Below are positions 1-8,360 of a stretch of 10,070 bases of DNA, piece by piece. Every line of letters begins with the position of its first letter. The first letter of the stretch is position 1. The notes beneath the pieces were generated by a model. It was not told where the DNA came from. It searched no databases and was given only the letters and a program-made list of their open reading frames with translations. The DNA is from Rhodospirillaceae bacterium. Lineage in GTDB: Bacteria; Pseudomonadota; Alphaproteobacteria; Rhodospirillales; 2-02-FULL-58-16. Both the position numbers and the translations under genes were made by a program. The stretch lies in contig DUZD01000082.1 in NCBI GenBank assembly GCA_013349695.1, forward strand, positions 1-10,070, read 5' to 3'.

Positions 1-370
1 AGGTATCGCTCCCGACGTCGAAACCGAGCCTGATCGACAGTTCGTCGAGACGCCTCTGGAACGCTTGGCTGTCCAGCTCGCCCGCCCCCTCGTCAAGCAG
101 CGACGAGACCATATTGGCCAAGCCTTCCTTGCCGGCGGGGTCGGCGGCGGCGCCGACCTCGAAGGCGACGCGGACGGTGATGATGGGGTTGGTATGCTCT
201 TCGACCAGCCAGGCTTCCATTTCCCCCGGACCGGCCACGCGAACGACCTCGATGGCCGCGGCCGGAAGGGCGGCGGCGAGCAGCGGCGCCGCAACGGCCG
301 CCGCCGCGGCGACCTCTCTGAAGGCCTTTGTCCAATGGTGCCTTGGCGGCGCAAGGTCAAGCACCGGCAT
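1..370 (-). CDS. M16 (pitrilysin-like) peptidase, inactive partner subunit, 5' part only
   Basis: The frame is open from ATG at 370 to the left edge (123 codons), so the C-terminal three quarters or so are missing. A hydrophobic, alanine-rich segment at residues 19-39, preceded by a basic stretch (R10, K15, R18), looks like a signal peptide ending near A-A-A39, which suggests export. Residues 50-95 align by eye with the start of an M16 domain: the segment VGAAADPAGKEGLAN matches VGAADEPAGKSGIAH in the upstream gene. The zinc-binding HxxEH is replaced by NMVSS (residues 86-90), so this chain should not be catalytic. In bacterial M16B pairs such an inactive chain partners an active one and helps bind substrate. 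The start lies 7 nt after the stop of the active-type gene, so the two are almost certainly one operon. The Shine-Dalgarno sequence is weak, so the exact start is less sure than the identity. Confidence 0.85.
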   Translation of the reverse strand, partial: MPVLDLAPPRHHWTKAFREVAAAAAVAAPLLAAALPAAAIEVVRVAGPGEMEAWLVEEHTNPIITVRVAFEVGAAADPAGKEGLANMVSSLLDEGAGELDSQAFQRRLDELSIRLGFDVGSDT

Positions 371-377
371 GAAGGGG

Positions 378-1796
378 TTATTTTGCAAGATGAATTTTCC
401 GTCCATCATCATCGGCTTTTTCGGGCAGCAGCAGGGCGGTCACCGAACGGTCCCTCGTGATGACCATCCCGAGGGCGGCGTTGATTTCATCCACCGTCAC
501 CGCGCCGATGCGTTGCGGCCAGGATTCGACGTCCTCGACGCCAAGCCCCGCGGCCAGCGCCGCGCCCAACACCTGGGCGCCGGCGCGGATGGAATCGCGG
601 GCATAGACGGCCTCGGCGCGAAGGTGCCGTTTGGCCCGCGACGCTTCATCCAGGCTGACGCCCTTTTCCAGGTATTCCCCCACCTCTTCCTCAACGGCCA
701 TCTCCAAGGCCGCCATGGCAACGCCGAGCCTGGGGCTGGCGTAAAGGACGAAACGGGCCGGTCCCAATCCGTCCGGCTCATAAGAGGCGCCGGCGGAAAC
801 CGCCAGTTTCCGCTCGACCACCAATGACCGGTAGAGGGGACTGGTGGCGCCGCCGCCCAAAACCTCGGCCAGCACCTGCAAAGCATGGGCTTGGCCGCTG
901 TCGCCGCCGCCGGCAAGGCCAAAAAGATAACTGGGAGCCAGGAACTGGCGGCTCCAGGACGGCTGGCGAACGCGGGCGTTTCTCAAGACCACGCGGCGCT
1001 CCGCGCCGTGGGGCGGTTCGTCGGGACGGAGCCGGGCGGCGCGCCGGCGAGCCCCCGTAAAGGCCGGCGGGATGAGACCGTAAGTCCTTTCGGCCAATGG
1101 TTTGAGCTCATCGGCGGTGATGTCGCCGGCGACCACGAGGACGGCGTTGTCGGGCCCATACCAGCGTTTATAAAAGCCGAGGATGTCCTTGAGCGTCAGT
1201 TCCCTGATCTCGTGATCCCAGCCAATAACGGGCTTGCGGTAAGGGTGGTTGAGATAAAGCGCGGCGCTGACGTGCTCTCTTAATATGGCGGCGGGATTAT
1301 TGTCGGTGCGCAGCCGGCGCTCCTCGAGAATGACCAATCTTTCCGGCTCGATCACTTTTTCCGTAAGTACCAGATTGGTCATGCGATCGGCCTCCATTTG
1401 CATGACCATTTGCAGCCGCTCCACCGCCACGGTCTGGTAGTAGGCCGTGTAATCGTGAGACGTGAAGGCGTTTTCGCGGCCGCCGTTGCGGGCGACGATC
1501 CTGGAGAACTCCCCCGGAGCGAGTTTTTTGGTGCCCTTGAACATCAGATGTTCGAGGAAGTGGGCGATGCCCGACTTGCCGGCGGGCTCGTCCGCCGCCC
1601 CGACCTTGTACCAGACCATGTGGGTGACCACGGGAATCCGGTGGTTGGGCACGACCACCACCTGCATGCCGTTGGCCAGGACGAAGGTCTCGGGATTGAA
1701 CATACCGGCCAGCGCCCAACCCCCTCGCGGCGGCGCCGGAAGCAACAGCGCCGCCGTGAAAACCGCCAGCCCCAGAGTTCGCAGTCTCCTTCTCAT
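378..1796 (-). CDS. M16 family zinc metallopeptidase, active subunit (pitrilysin/MPP-like)
   Basis: A 472-residue protein of the insulinase/mitochondrial processing peptidase family, which cleaves peptides and small proteins in an enclosed chamber. Residues 1-30 form a probable signal peptide: RRR n-region, hydrophobic core LGLAVFTAALLLP and a cleavage-like A-L-A at 28-30. This places the enzyme in the periplasm or membrane-associated. The inverted zinc motif HFLEH lies at residues 79-83 (H79 and H83 bind zinc, E82 is the catalytic base). The distal zinc ligand fits E159 in V-I-L-E-E, 76 residues further on, as expected for M16. The stretch GRENAFTSHDYTAYY (106-120) is also typical of the family. 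The second, inactive-type M16 domain follows at about residues 180-440. The length is normal for a single-chain M16B subunit. It is the first gene of an operon with the inactive subunit downstream. The start at 1796 has only a weak GGGA element upstream. Its physiological substrate cannot be inferred. Confidence 0.95.
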   Translation of the reverse strand: MRRRLRTLGLAVFTAALLLPAPPRGGWALAGMFNPETFVLANGMQVVVVPNHRIPVVTHMVWYKVGAADEPAGKSGIAHFLEHLMFKGTKKLAPGEFSRIVARNGGRENAFTSHDYTAYYQTVAVERLQMVMQMEADRMTNLVLTEKVIEPERLVILEERRLRTDNNPAAILREHVSAALYLNHPYRKPVIGWDHEIRELTLKDILGFYKRWYGPDNAVLVVAGDITADELKPLAERTYGLIPPAFTGARRRAARLRPDEPPHGAERRVVLRNARVRQPSWSRQFLAPSYLFGLAGGGDSGQAHALQVLAEVLGGGATSPLYRSLVVERKLAVSAGASYEPDGLGPARFVLYASPRLGVAMAALEMAVEEEVGEYLEKGVSLDEASRAKRHLRAEAVYARDSIRAGAQVLGAALAAGLGVEDVESWPQRIGAVTVDEINAALGMVITRDRSVTALLLPEKADDDGRKIHLAK

Positions 1797-1912
1797 CGTT
1801 GTCCCGCGGCTCTCATGAAATTGTTATCCCGGCCATGCGGAAGGCTTGCCCATTCAACATAAAGACACCAAGACAACAACATCGAAGAAAGTTTTTTCAT
1901 CAAATCTGGAGT

Positions 1913-1932
1913 TGCCCCGGATTGGGGTGGCA
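1913..1932 (-). other. Hairpin between the gltB-linked ORF and the M16 operon
   Basis: The sequence can fold as TGCCCC / GGGG-(TG)-GCA around a 5-nt loop. It lies about 35 nt past the stop of the small ORF ending at 1968 and upstream of the M16 genes. It has no U-tract on either strand, so it is not a standard intrinsic terminator. It might stabilise the 3' end of the glt transcript or mean nothing. I find no convincing -35/-10 pair for the M16 operon in 1797-1967, so read-through from the glt operon cannot be excluded. Confidence 0.2.
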
Positions 1933-1967
1933 TCGCAAGCGGTCGCTTCCGAGCCGCGCTTGGCGCC

Positions 1968-2249
1968 CTAAATTTGCGGCCGTGACTTGATCAAGGCGAG
2001 AAATTTCTGCGCCGATCCGGCATTCAGCAATGCCATCGCGCAGCCCAGCGGACGGTCTTCCCTGGCTTTTTCACGGCCGTCCGGACAGGCCGATTTCGGC
2101 AGGGCACCGGGCAGGTCGGCCTCGCGGCGGCTTTTTTCGCCGTCTACGTCACCCACGATCAGCAAGAAGCGATGTCCCTTGCCGATCTGCTTCAGCATCG
2201 GCAACATGCATTTCATTCCCCCCGAGGAGTAATACCAAGCTGCGTTCAT
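1968..2249 (-). CDS. Small unrecognised protein, translationally coupled to gltB
   Basis: A 93-codon frame whose ATG (2249-2247) overlaps the gltB TGA (2248-2246) as ATGA, the same junction as between gltD and gltB. Counting by hand, about 66 of 93 codons end in G or C (roughly 71%), in line with real genes here and well above the segment at the right edge of the window. The protein is soluble-looking: a short hydrophobic patch GHRFLLIVGDVDG at about residues 25-37, a charged Lys/Arg/Glu/Asp-rich middle (residues 38-65) and a C-terminal A-M-A-L-L-N-A-G stretch. It has no signal peptide, membrane segment or metal motif I recognise. Other possible starts are TTG at 2267 (AAGGA 3 nt upstream), ATG at 2216, and ATG at 2207 (a G6 run 10 nt upstream). 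I do not recognise the family and assign no function. It may instead be non-coding 3' sequence of the glt transcript. Confidence 0.5.
   Translation of the reverse strand: MNAAWYYSSGGMKCMLPMLKQIGKGHRFLLIVGDVDGEKSRREADLPGALPKSACPDGREKAREDRPLGCAMALLNAGSAQKFLALIKSRPQI
2179..2204 (-). repeat. Strong hairpin 42 nt downstream of the gltB stop
   Basis: Perfect 8-bp inverted arms TTGCCGAT (2179-2186) and ATCGGCAA (2197-2204). The stem can extend by CTG/CAG across a single bulged base to about 11 bp with a 3-nt loop. On the minus strand it is followed by GGGACATC, with no U-tract, so it is not a classical terminator. It falls inside the small ORF downstream of gltB. Confidence 0.6.
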
Positions 2250-5200
2250 TCGCCGGCGGCGCGCCAATTTTCCTTGTCCTCTCGGGTCACGGGATGCTCC
2301 AATTTATCCAGCATTTCCATCGGCACCACCTGCCAAAAGGAATCCCTTTCCAACTCCCAATCGTTGAGCAGGCGATAGGCGAAGCGGGAATGGGTGCGCC
2401 GGACATGCTGGCCGATGAGTACCTTGACCACGTCTTCCCAATATTGCGTCTCGATACGTAAATGAATGACACTGTCCGGGTTGACCTTGAGCGGGAAAAC
2501 GTTCTCGGGGTCATGGACGAAGGCCATGCCGCCGGTCATGCCAGCGGCGAAATTGGCGCCGACGGGGCCGAGGATGACGGCAACGCCGTTGGTCATGTAT
2601 TCACAGCCGTTGGAGCCGCATCCCTCGACCACCGCCTGGGCTCCCGAGTTGCGGACGCAAAAACGATCGCCGGCCTGGCCGGCGGCGAACAGCTTGCCGG
2701 CCGTGGCGCCATAGAGCACGGTATTGCCGATGATGACGTTTTTATAGCTTTCCAAGGCGCTGGGCAGGGGCGGGCGCAAGACGATGATGCCTCCCGACAG
2801 GCCCTTGCCGACATAATCGTTGGCGTCGCCGTGAACCTCCAAGGTCATCCCCTGGACGGCGAAGGCGCCGAGCGACTGTCCGGCCGAGCCGCGCAGCCGA
2901 ATGGTGAAATGATCCGGATCCAGGCCCTTCATTCCGTAGCGCCGGGTGATCAGCGAGCTGACGCGCGCGCCGACGGCGCGGTGGGTGTTGCGCACCGAGT
3001 AAGTGAGCTGCATCTTTTCACCAGCGTCGAGCAGGTGCTTGGCGTCATCGATCATGCGGGCGTCCAGGGTGTCCGGCACTTCGTTGCGGCCTTCCAGGGT
3101 GCACCGGGCGGGGAAGGGGCCGGGATCGGATTTAACCAGCAGCGGGTTCAAGTCCAGATCGTCAAGATGGGCGGCGCCGCGGCTGACCTGCATCAGCAAG
3201 TCGGTTCTGCCGATGATCTCGTCGAACGATGTGACGCCGAGCGAGGCCAGGATCTCCGATGCCTCCTCGGCCAGGAAAGTAAAGAGATTCACCACCTTTT
3301 CCGGGGTCCCCGTGAATTTCTCGCGGAGGTCGGGATTTTGCGTGCAGATCCCAACCGGGCAGGTATTGGAGTGACACTGGCGGACCATGATGCAGCCCAT
3401 GGCGATCAGGGAGGTGGTGCCGATCCCGAACTCCTCGGCTCCCAACATGGCGGCGATGACGATGTCGCGGCCGGTCTTCAGGCCGCCGTCGACGCGCAGT
3501 TTGACGTTGTGTCTGAGGCGGTTGAGGGTCAGCACCTGATGGACCTCGCTCAAGCCCATTTCCCACGGCAGTCCAGCGTATTTGATGCTGCTTTGGGGAC
3601 TGGCGCCGGTGCCGCCGTCGTGGCCGGAAATCAAAATGACATCCGCCTTCGCCTTGGCGACGCCGGCGGCGATGGTGCCGACGCCGGCCCGCGCCACCAG
3701 CTTGACGCAGACCGAAGCGTCCGGGTTGATCTGCTTGAGGTCGTAAATGAGCTGGGCCAGATCCTCGATGGAATAGATATCATGATGAGGTGGCGGTGAA
3801 ATCAGTGTCACCCCCGGCGTCGACATTCGCAAGGCGGCGATCAGCTCCGTCACCTTGCGGCCAGGCAATTGCCCGCCTTCGCCCGGTTTCGCTCCCTGCG
3901 CCATCTTGATCTCGATCTCGTGGCAGTTGTTGAGATATTCGGCGGTGACTCCGAAACGGCCCGACGCCACTTGCTTGATCGCCGAGGAGGCGTTGTCGCC
4001 GTTGGCGCGCCGTTTGTAGCGGGCCGGGTCCTCGCCGCCTTCGCCGGAAGCGGATTTGGCGCCGATCCGGTTCATGGCGATGCTAAGGGTCTCATGCGCC
4101 TCCGGACTGAGGGCGCCCAAAGAAATGGCCGGGGAGACCAGACGCTTGCGGATGGCGGTAATCGATTCCATTTCGTCGGCCGAAACGGGCGGGTTGGCCG
4201 ATTTGAAATCAAGAAGATCCCTGAGGTAGATGGGCGGCAAGTCGCTAATTCCCTCGCTGTAACGCTTATAGATGGTATAGGATTCCGTATTGACCGCGTT
4301 CTGTAGGATATGAATCAGCCGCCCTTGGTGGCCGTGCGCCTCGCCGCCCGAGCGGAAACGGTAAAAGCCGCCGACCGGCAGTGGCGTCGCTTCCTCGGCG
4401 TAGGCCTTGGCGTGCATTTCGATCACCTTGCTTTCCATGCCGGAAAGCCCGATGCCGGAAATCCTCGTCGCCATGCCGGGGAAGAATTCGGCAACCAAGG
4501 CACGGGACAAACCCACGGCCTCGAAGTTGCAGCCGCCCCGATAGGAACTGATGACGCCGATGCCCATCTTCGACATGATTTTCAATAAACCCTTGTCGAT
4601 GGCGGTCTTGTAATTATCCAGGCAGTCCTTGAGAGTCATTTTTCCAAACAGGCCGCGGCGGTGGCGGTCGGCGATGCTCTCCTCGGCCAGGTTGGCGTTC
4701 ACCGTCGTCGCTCCGGCGCCGATGAGGACGGCAAAGTAATGCACGTCAAAGCATTCCGCCGAGCGAATGTTGAGCGAGGTGAAAGTGCGCAAGCTCTGAC
4801 GCACCAAGTGGCCGTGAACCGCCCCGGTCGCCAAAATCATCGGGATCGTCGCCCGCTCCTTGCACATCGCCATGTCCGTCAGGAACAGATGGGTGACGCC
4901 GCCCCTGACCGCGTCCTCGGCCTCCCGACAGATTCGATCGAGAGCCGAACGCAAGGGTTGTGAATCGCTTGACGGATCGAAGGTGCAGTCGATCTCGCAA
5001 GCCGTCTCCCCCATATGGTTGCGCATGGCCTCGAACTCGGCATTGGAAAGCACCGGCGATTCGAGGAGCAGCAAGTTGCATTGGCTGGCCTCCTCCACGA
5101 GGATGTTGCCAAGATTCCCCAGCCGCGTCCGCAAGGTCATGACCCGGCGTTCACGTAAACTGTCGATGGGCGGATTGGTTACTTGGCTGAAGGCCTGACG

Positions 5201-6811
5201 GAAGAAATGGTGGAGGCCCCGATAGTTGTCGGAGAGCACCGCCAGCGGCGTGTCATCGCCCATGGAGCCGGTTGTTTCGACGCCCATTTCAACCATCGGA
5301 TGGAGGATCAGTTCCAGGTCCTCCATGGTCAGGCCGAAAGCGGTCTGGCGGCGGCGCAATTGTTCCGCCGTCAACGGCGGCGACGATTTGGCCTTGTTTT
5401 TGATGAAGCTGTCTGGCCGGGTGATGTTCTTGACCCATTCGCCATAGGGCTGGCGGCCGGCTATCAGGTCCTTGATTTCCTTGTCATGGTAAAAGCGGCC
5501 CTCCAACAGGTCGATGGCGATCATGCCGCCGGGGCCGACACGGCCCTTTTCCACCACCTCCGCCTCCGGCACCTCGACCATGCCGGTCTCGGAACCGACG
5601 ATCAGCAGGTCATTGTTGGTGATGGTATAGCGAAGGGGCCTCAAGCCGTTGCGGTCGAGGCCGGCAATCGCCCAACGCCCGTCGGTGGCGCAGATGGCGG
5701 CGGGCCCGTCCCATGGCTCCATGACATTGGTGCAGTACGTGAACAGGGCCTTGTGGGCCTCGGGCATGGTGGTGTTCTGATTGATGGATTCGGGGATCAA
5801 CAGGGCCTCGGCCGCCGGCGCCGGGCGGCCACAACGAACCAACAGCTCGAACATCGCGTCCAAGGCCTCCGAATCCGAACTGCCGGGCTGAATGATCGGG
5901 CGGACGTCATCGATGTATTCGCCCAACACCTCGGACGCCATGCGCGGTTCGTGACTGGCCGTCCAATTGACGTTGCCGGCAAGGGTGTTGATTTCGCCGT
6001 TGTGGGCGAGCATGCGGAAGGGCTGCGCCAACCGCCATGTCGGGAAGGTATTGGTGGAATAGCGCTGGTGGTAGAGGGCGAAGTTGGAAACGAAACGCTC
6101 GTCCAGAAGGTCCGGATAGAACGCCGAAAGCTGCTCGGCCAGGAACATGCCCTTGTAAACGATCGTCCGGCAGGAAAGCGAGCAGATATAGAATTCCGAG
6201 ATATTCTTGGCCAACACCTGTTGTTCGATGCGCCGGCGAATGATGTACAGATGGGTTTGGAACTGGTCGCCGCCGACGCCCAGGTTGTTGGCGATCATGA
6301 TCTGCTCGATCTCGGGCCGGGTGACGTTGGCTTTTTCGCCGATGATCTCGACGTTCACGGGCACCTGCCGCCAACCGTAAATGGTGTAACCGAACCTGAG
6401 GATTTCGGTCTCGACGATACTGCGGCATTTCTCCTGGGCGCCGAGGTCGGTCTTGGGCAGGAACACCATGCCGACGGCCAGACTGCCCCTGCTCGGTTCG
6501 TGGCCGGTGCGGCGGATATGGGCCTTGAAAAAATCCTGTGGAACCTGGACGTGAATGCCGGCGCCGTCGCCGGTTTTGCCGTCGGCATCGACGGCGCCGC
6601 GGTGCCAGAGTCTTTGCAGCGCCTTGATGCCCGCGTCCACCACCTCGCGACGGGCCCGGCCGTCGATGGCGGCGACCAAACCGACGCCGCAGGATTGGTG
6701 CTCGTGGGCCGGGTCATAAAGGCCCTTTTGGGCCAACCGCCTGGCATTGGCCCGCCAGTTGCGGACAAAGGTCTCGCCGGTTTCCGGCATTGGCCGCATG
6801 CTCGGTTTCAT
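2246..6811 (-). CDS. gltB: Glutamate synthase (NADPH) large (alpha) subunit
   Basis: A 1521-residue GOGAT large subunit. It hydrolyses glutamine to glutamate and ammonia, tunnels the ammonia and reductively aminates 2-oxoglutarate at an FMN/3Fe-4S site, using electrons from GltD. The catalytic N-terminal-nucleophile cysteine is C41 (S-C-G-V-G-L), preceded by a 40-residue propeptide that must be removed. The class-II glutaminase core continues through RYSTNTFPTW and HNGEINT (H270-T276). The FMN-binding synthase domain carries SGHDGGTGASP (H1064). The 3Fe-4S ligands fit C1140, C1146 and C1151 in C-x5-C-x4-C. The C-terminal GXGXG beta-helix spans about residues 1285-1480 (GSAGQS, GLSGGIIVL). The length fits the family. 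The frame stays open upstream to 7300, but that part overlaps gltD and is not coding. The start at 6811 gives an ATGA overlap with gltD and the right propeptide length. No frameshift or missing catalytic residue was seen. Confidence 0.97.
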   Translation of the reverse strand: MKPSMRPMPETGETFVRNWRANARRLAQKGLYDPAHEHQSCGVGLVAAIDGRARREVVDAGIKALQRLWHRGAVDADGKTGDGAGIHVQVPQDFFKAHIRRTGHEPSRGSLAVGMVFLPKTDLGAQEKCRSIVETEILRFGYTIYGWRQVPVNVEIIGEKANVTRPEIEQIMIANNLGVGGDQFQTHLYIIRRRIEQQVLAKNISEFYICSLSCRTIVYKGMFLAEQLSAFYPDLLDERFVSNFALYHQRYSTNTFPTWRLAQPFRMLAHNGEINTLAGNVNWTASHEPRMASEVLGEYIDDVRPIIQPGSSDSEALDAMFELLVRCGRPAPAAEALLIPESINQNTTMPEAHKALFTYCTNVMEPWDGPAAICATDGRWAIAGLDRNGLRPLRYTITNNDLLIVGSETGMVEVPEAEVVEKGRVGPGGMIAIDLLEGRFYHDKEIKDLIAGRQPYGEWVKNITRPDSFIKNKAKSSPPLTAEQLRRRQTAFGLTMEDLELILHPMVEMGVETTGSMGDDTPLAVLSDNYRGLHHFFRQAFSQVTNPPIDSLRERRVMTLRTRLGNLGNILVEEASQCNLLLLESPVLSNAEFEAMRNHMGETACEIDCTFDPSSDSQPLRSALDRICREAEDAVRGGVTHLFLTDMAMCKERATIPMILATGAVHGHLVRQSLRTFTSLNIRSAECFDVHYFAVLIGAGATTVNANLAEESIADRHRRGLFGKMTLKDCLDNYKTAIDKGLLKIMSKMGIGVISSYRGGCNFEAVGLSRALVAEFFPGMATRISGIGLSGMESKVIEMHAKAYAEEATPLPVGGFYRFRSGGEAHGHQGRLIHILQNAVNTESYTIYKRYSEGISDLPPIYLRDLLDFKSANPPVSADEMESITAIRKRLVSPAISLGALSPEAHETLSIAMNRIGAKSASGEGGEDPARYKRRANGDNASSAIKQVASGRFGVTAEYLNNCHEIEIKMAQGAKPGEGGQLPGRKVTELIAALRMSTPGVTLISPPPHHDIYSIEDLAQLIYDLKQINPDASVCVKLVARAGVGTIAAGVAKAKADVILISGHDGGTGASPQSSIKYAGLPWEMGLSEVHQVLTLNRLRHNVKLRVDGGLKTGRDIVIAAMLGAEEFGIGTTSLIAMGCIMVRQCHSNTCPVGICTQNPDLREKFTGTPEKVVNLFTFLAEEASEILASLGVTSFDEIIGRTDLLMQVSRGAAHLDDLDLNPLLVKSDPGPFPARCTLEGRNEVPDTLDARMIDDAKHLLDAGEKMQLTYSVRNTHRAVGARVSSLITRRYGMKGLDPDHFTIRLRGSAGQSLGAFAVQGMTLEVHGDANDYVGKGLSGGIIVLRPPLPSALESYKNVIIGNTVLYGATAGKLFAAGQAGDRFCVRNSGAQAVVEGCGSNGCEYMTNGVAVILGPVGANFAAGMTGGMAFVHDPENVFPLKVNPDSVIHLRIETQYWEDVVKVLIGQHVRRTHSRFAYRLLNDWELERDSFWQVVPMEMLDKLEHPVTREDKENWRAAGE

Positions 6812-8250
6812 GACGCCATGGCCAGGGATTGTCCGGCCTTGGCGCCAAGGTAACGATCGATTCCCTGGGCGGCTTGGCGGCCGTCGCGGATGGCCATGAC
6901 CACCAGGGAGGCTCCGCGGATGATGTCGCCGGCGGCGAAAACCCCATCCAGATTGGTCATCTTGCTGGCGGCGTCGATGGCGATGGTCCCCCAGCTCGTT
7001 TTCCCCAGGCCGGCCTCGCCGAAGAGCCGCGGCACGTCCTCGGCTTCGAAGCCCAAGGCCTTGATCACCATATCGGTTTCGATGGTGAAACCGGAGTCTC
7101 CGATGACTTGCGGCATCTGCCGGCCGCTGGCGTCGGCGACGCCTAAATGGATCCTCTGGACGCGGATAGCGCTCACCGTCTCCTCGCCGAGGAAGGCCGC
7201 GGGCGCCGACAGCCAGACGAACTCGATTCCTTCCTCTTCGGCGTTGGCGACTTCGGTTTTCGAGCCGGGCATGTTGGCGCGGTCGCGGCGATACAGGCAT
7301 TTGACCGATTTGGCGCCCTGACGAAGGGCCGTTCGCGCGCAGTCCATGGCGGTGTCGCCGCCGCCGATGACGACGACGTTTTTGCCGGCGGCGTTGAGCG
7401 TGCCGTCGTCGAAGGCGGCGACCCGCTCGCCCAGTCCCTTGCGGTTGGAAGCGATAAGATAGGCCATCGCCTGGTTGATGCCGCCCAGGCCAACGCCGGG
7501 AATAGCGATGCCGCGGGCCTTATAAACGCCGGAGGCGATGAGCACGGCGTCATGCTTATTGCGCAAATCCCCGAGGGTGGCGTCCCGCCCGATTTCAAAT
7601 TCCAAGTGATAGCGAACCCCTCCGTCGGCTAGCAGCTTGGTCCGCCGTTCAACCAACGCCTTGTCCAGCTTGAAGTTGGGGATTCCGTAAATCAAAAGGC
7701 CGCCCATGCGGTCATGGCGGTCGTAAACGTCGACTTGATAGCCCTGGCGGCGCAATTGGTCGGCGGCGGCCAGGCCGGCGGGCCCGCCACCGATGATGCC
7801 GACCGAGGCGTCCCGTTCGCGGGCCGGGCGGGGAGGCTGGACCCAGCCTTTGTCCCAGGCGGTATCGGTGATGTAGCTCTCGACGGCGCCGATGGTGACG
7901 GTGTCGTGACGGGACTGTTCCAGAACGCAGGAGCCCTCGCACAAACGGTCATGGGGACAAATGCGGCCGCATATCTCGGGAAAAGTGTTGGTGGCCTGGC
8001 TGGTCTGGTAAGCTTCTTCGAGACGGCCCTCGGCGGCCAGCTGCAACCAGTCCGGAATGTTGTTCTGCAGCGGGCAATGGACTTGACAGAATGGAATGCC
8101 GCATTGTTCGCAACGGGACGACTGTTCGACGGCTTGCCGATCCTCGAAACGCCGATAAACTTCGTTGAAGTCCTGGCGCCGTTCGGGAGCGGCGCGTTTT
8201 TCGGGCATGCCTCGCTCGACATCGACGTATTGTTGCATCTTCTGGGCCAT
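6808..8250 (-). CDS. gltD: Glutamate synthase (NADPH) small (beta) subunit
   Basis: A 480-residue FAD-dependent reductase that takes electrons from NADPH and passes them through Fe-S centres to GltB. The N-terminal cysteine domain carries C47, C50, C55, C59 (CEQCGIPFCQVHC) and C94, C98, C104, C108 (EICGRICPHDRLCEGSC), the ligand set for the two 4Fe-4S clusters. The FAD dinucleotide fold has GGGPAG at 154-159. The NADPH fold has VVVIGGGDTAMD at 292-303. The C-terminal T-N-L-D-G-V-F-A-A-G-D (432-442) closes the FAD site. The start at 8250 (MAQKM) matches where known homologues begin. The frame extends to 8379, and ATG at 8304 has a better-spaced GGAG but would add an unconserved 18-residue tail. 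It is the first gene of the operon; its TGA overlaps the gltB ATG by 4 nt, favouring balanced synthesis of the two subunits. Fe-S ligands and nucleotide sites are intact. Confidence 0.97.
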   Translation of the reverse strand: MAQKMQQYVDVERGMPEKRAAPERRQDFNEVYRRFEDRQAVEQSSRCEQCGIPFCQVHCPLQNNIPDWLQLAAEGRLEEAYQTSQATNTFPEICGRICPHDRLCEGSCVLEQSRHDTVTIGAVESYITDTAWDKGWVQPPRPARERDASVGIIGGGPAGLAAADQLRRQGYQVDVYDRHDRMGGLLIYGIPNFKLDKALVERRTKLLADGGVRYHLEFEIGRDATLGDLRNKHDAVLIASGVYKARGIAIPGVGLGGINQAMAYLIASNRKGLGERVAAFDDGTLNAAGKNVVVIGGGDTAMDCARTALRQGAKSVKCLYRRDRANMPGSKTEVANAEEEGIEFVWLSAPAAFLGEETVSAIRVQRIHLGVADASGRQMPQVIGDSGFTIETDMVIKALGFEAEDVPRLFGEAGLGKTSWGTIAIDAASKMTNLDGVFAAGDIIRGASLVVMAIRDGRQAAQGIDRYLGAKAGQSLAMAS

Positions 8251-8360
8251 GGACAAGCTTTCGAATCGGGGATGCCGCCGACGCCAACACAAGGCGGCTC
8301 CCATGGACAACCGGCTCCGGCAGATAAGCATGGAGGAATGTGTAAATGCAAGCCCTAATA

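Noticed and set aside
1816..1829. GGATAACAATTTCA on the minus strand, identical to part of the E. coli lac operator region
   Set aside because: The other half-site is missing and there is no lac gene context; a chance match or a weak -10-like element.
5183..6853. Long plus-strand open frame (556 codons) opposite gltB, and a similar one at 2462-3799
   Set aside because: Antisense shadows that arise from high G/C at third codon positions of gltB; the translations show no family features.
6812..7300. 163-codon in-frame N-terminal extension of GltB
   Set aside because: It lies fully inside gltD in another frame, is arginine-rich low-complexity translation, and the ATG at 6811 gives the expected 40-residue propeptide before Cys41.
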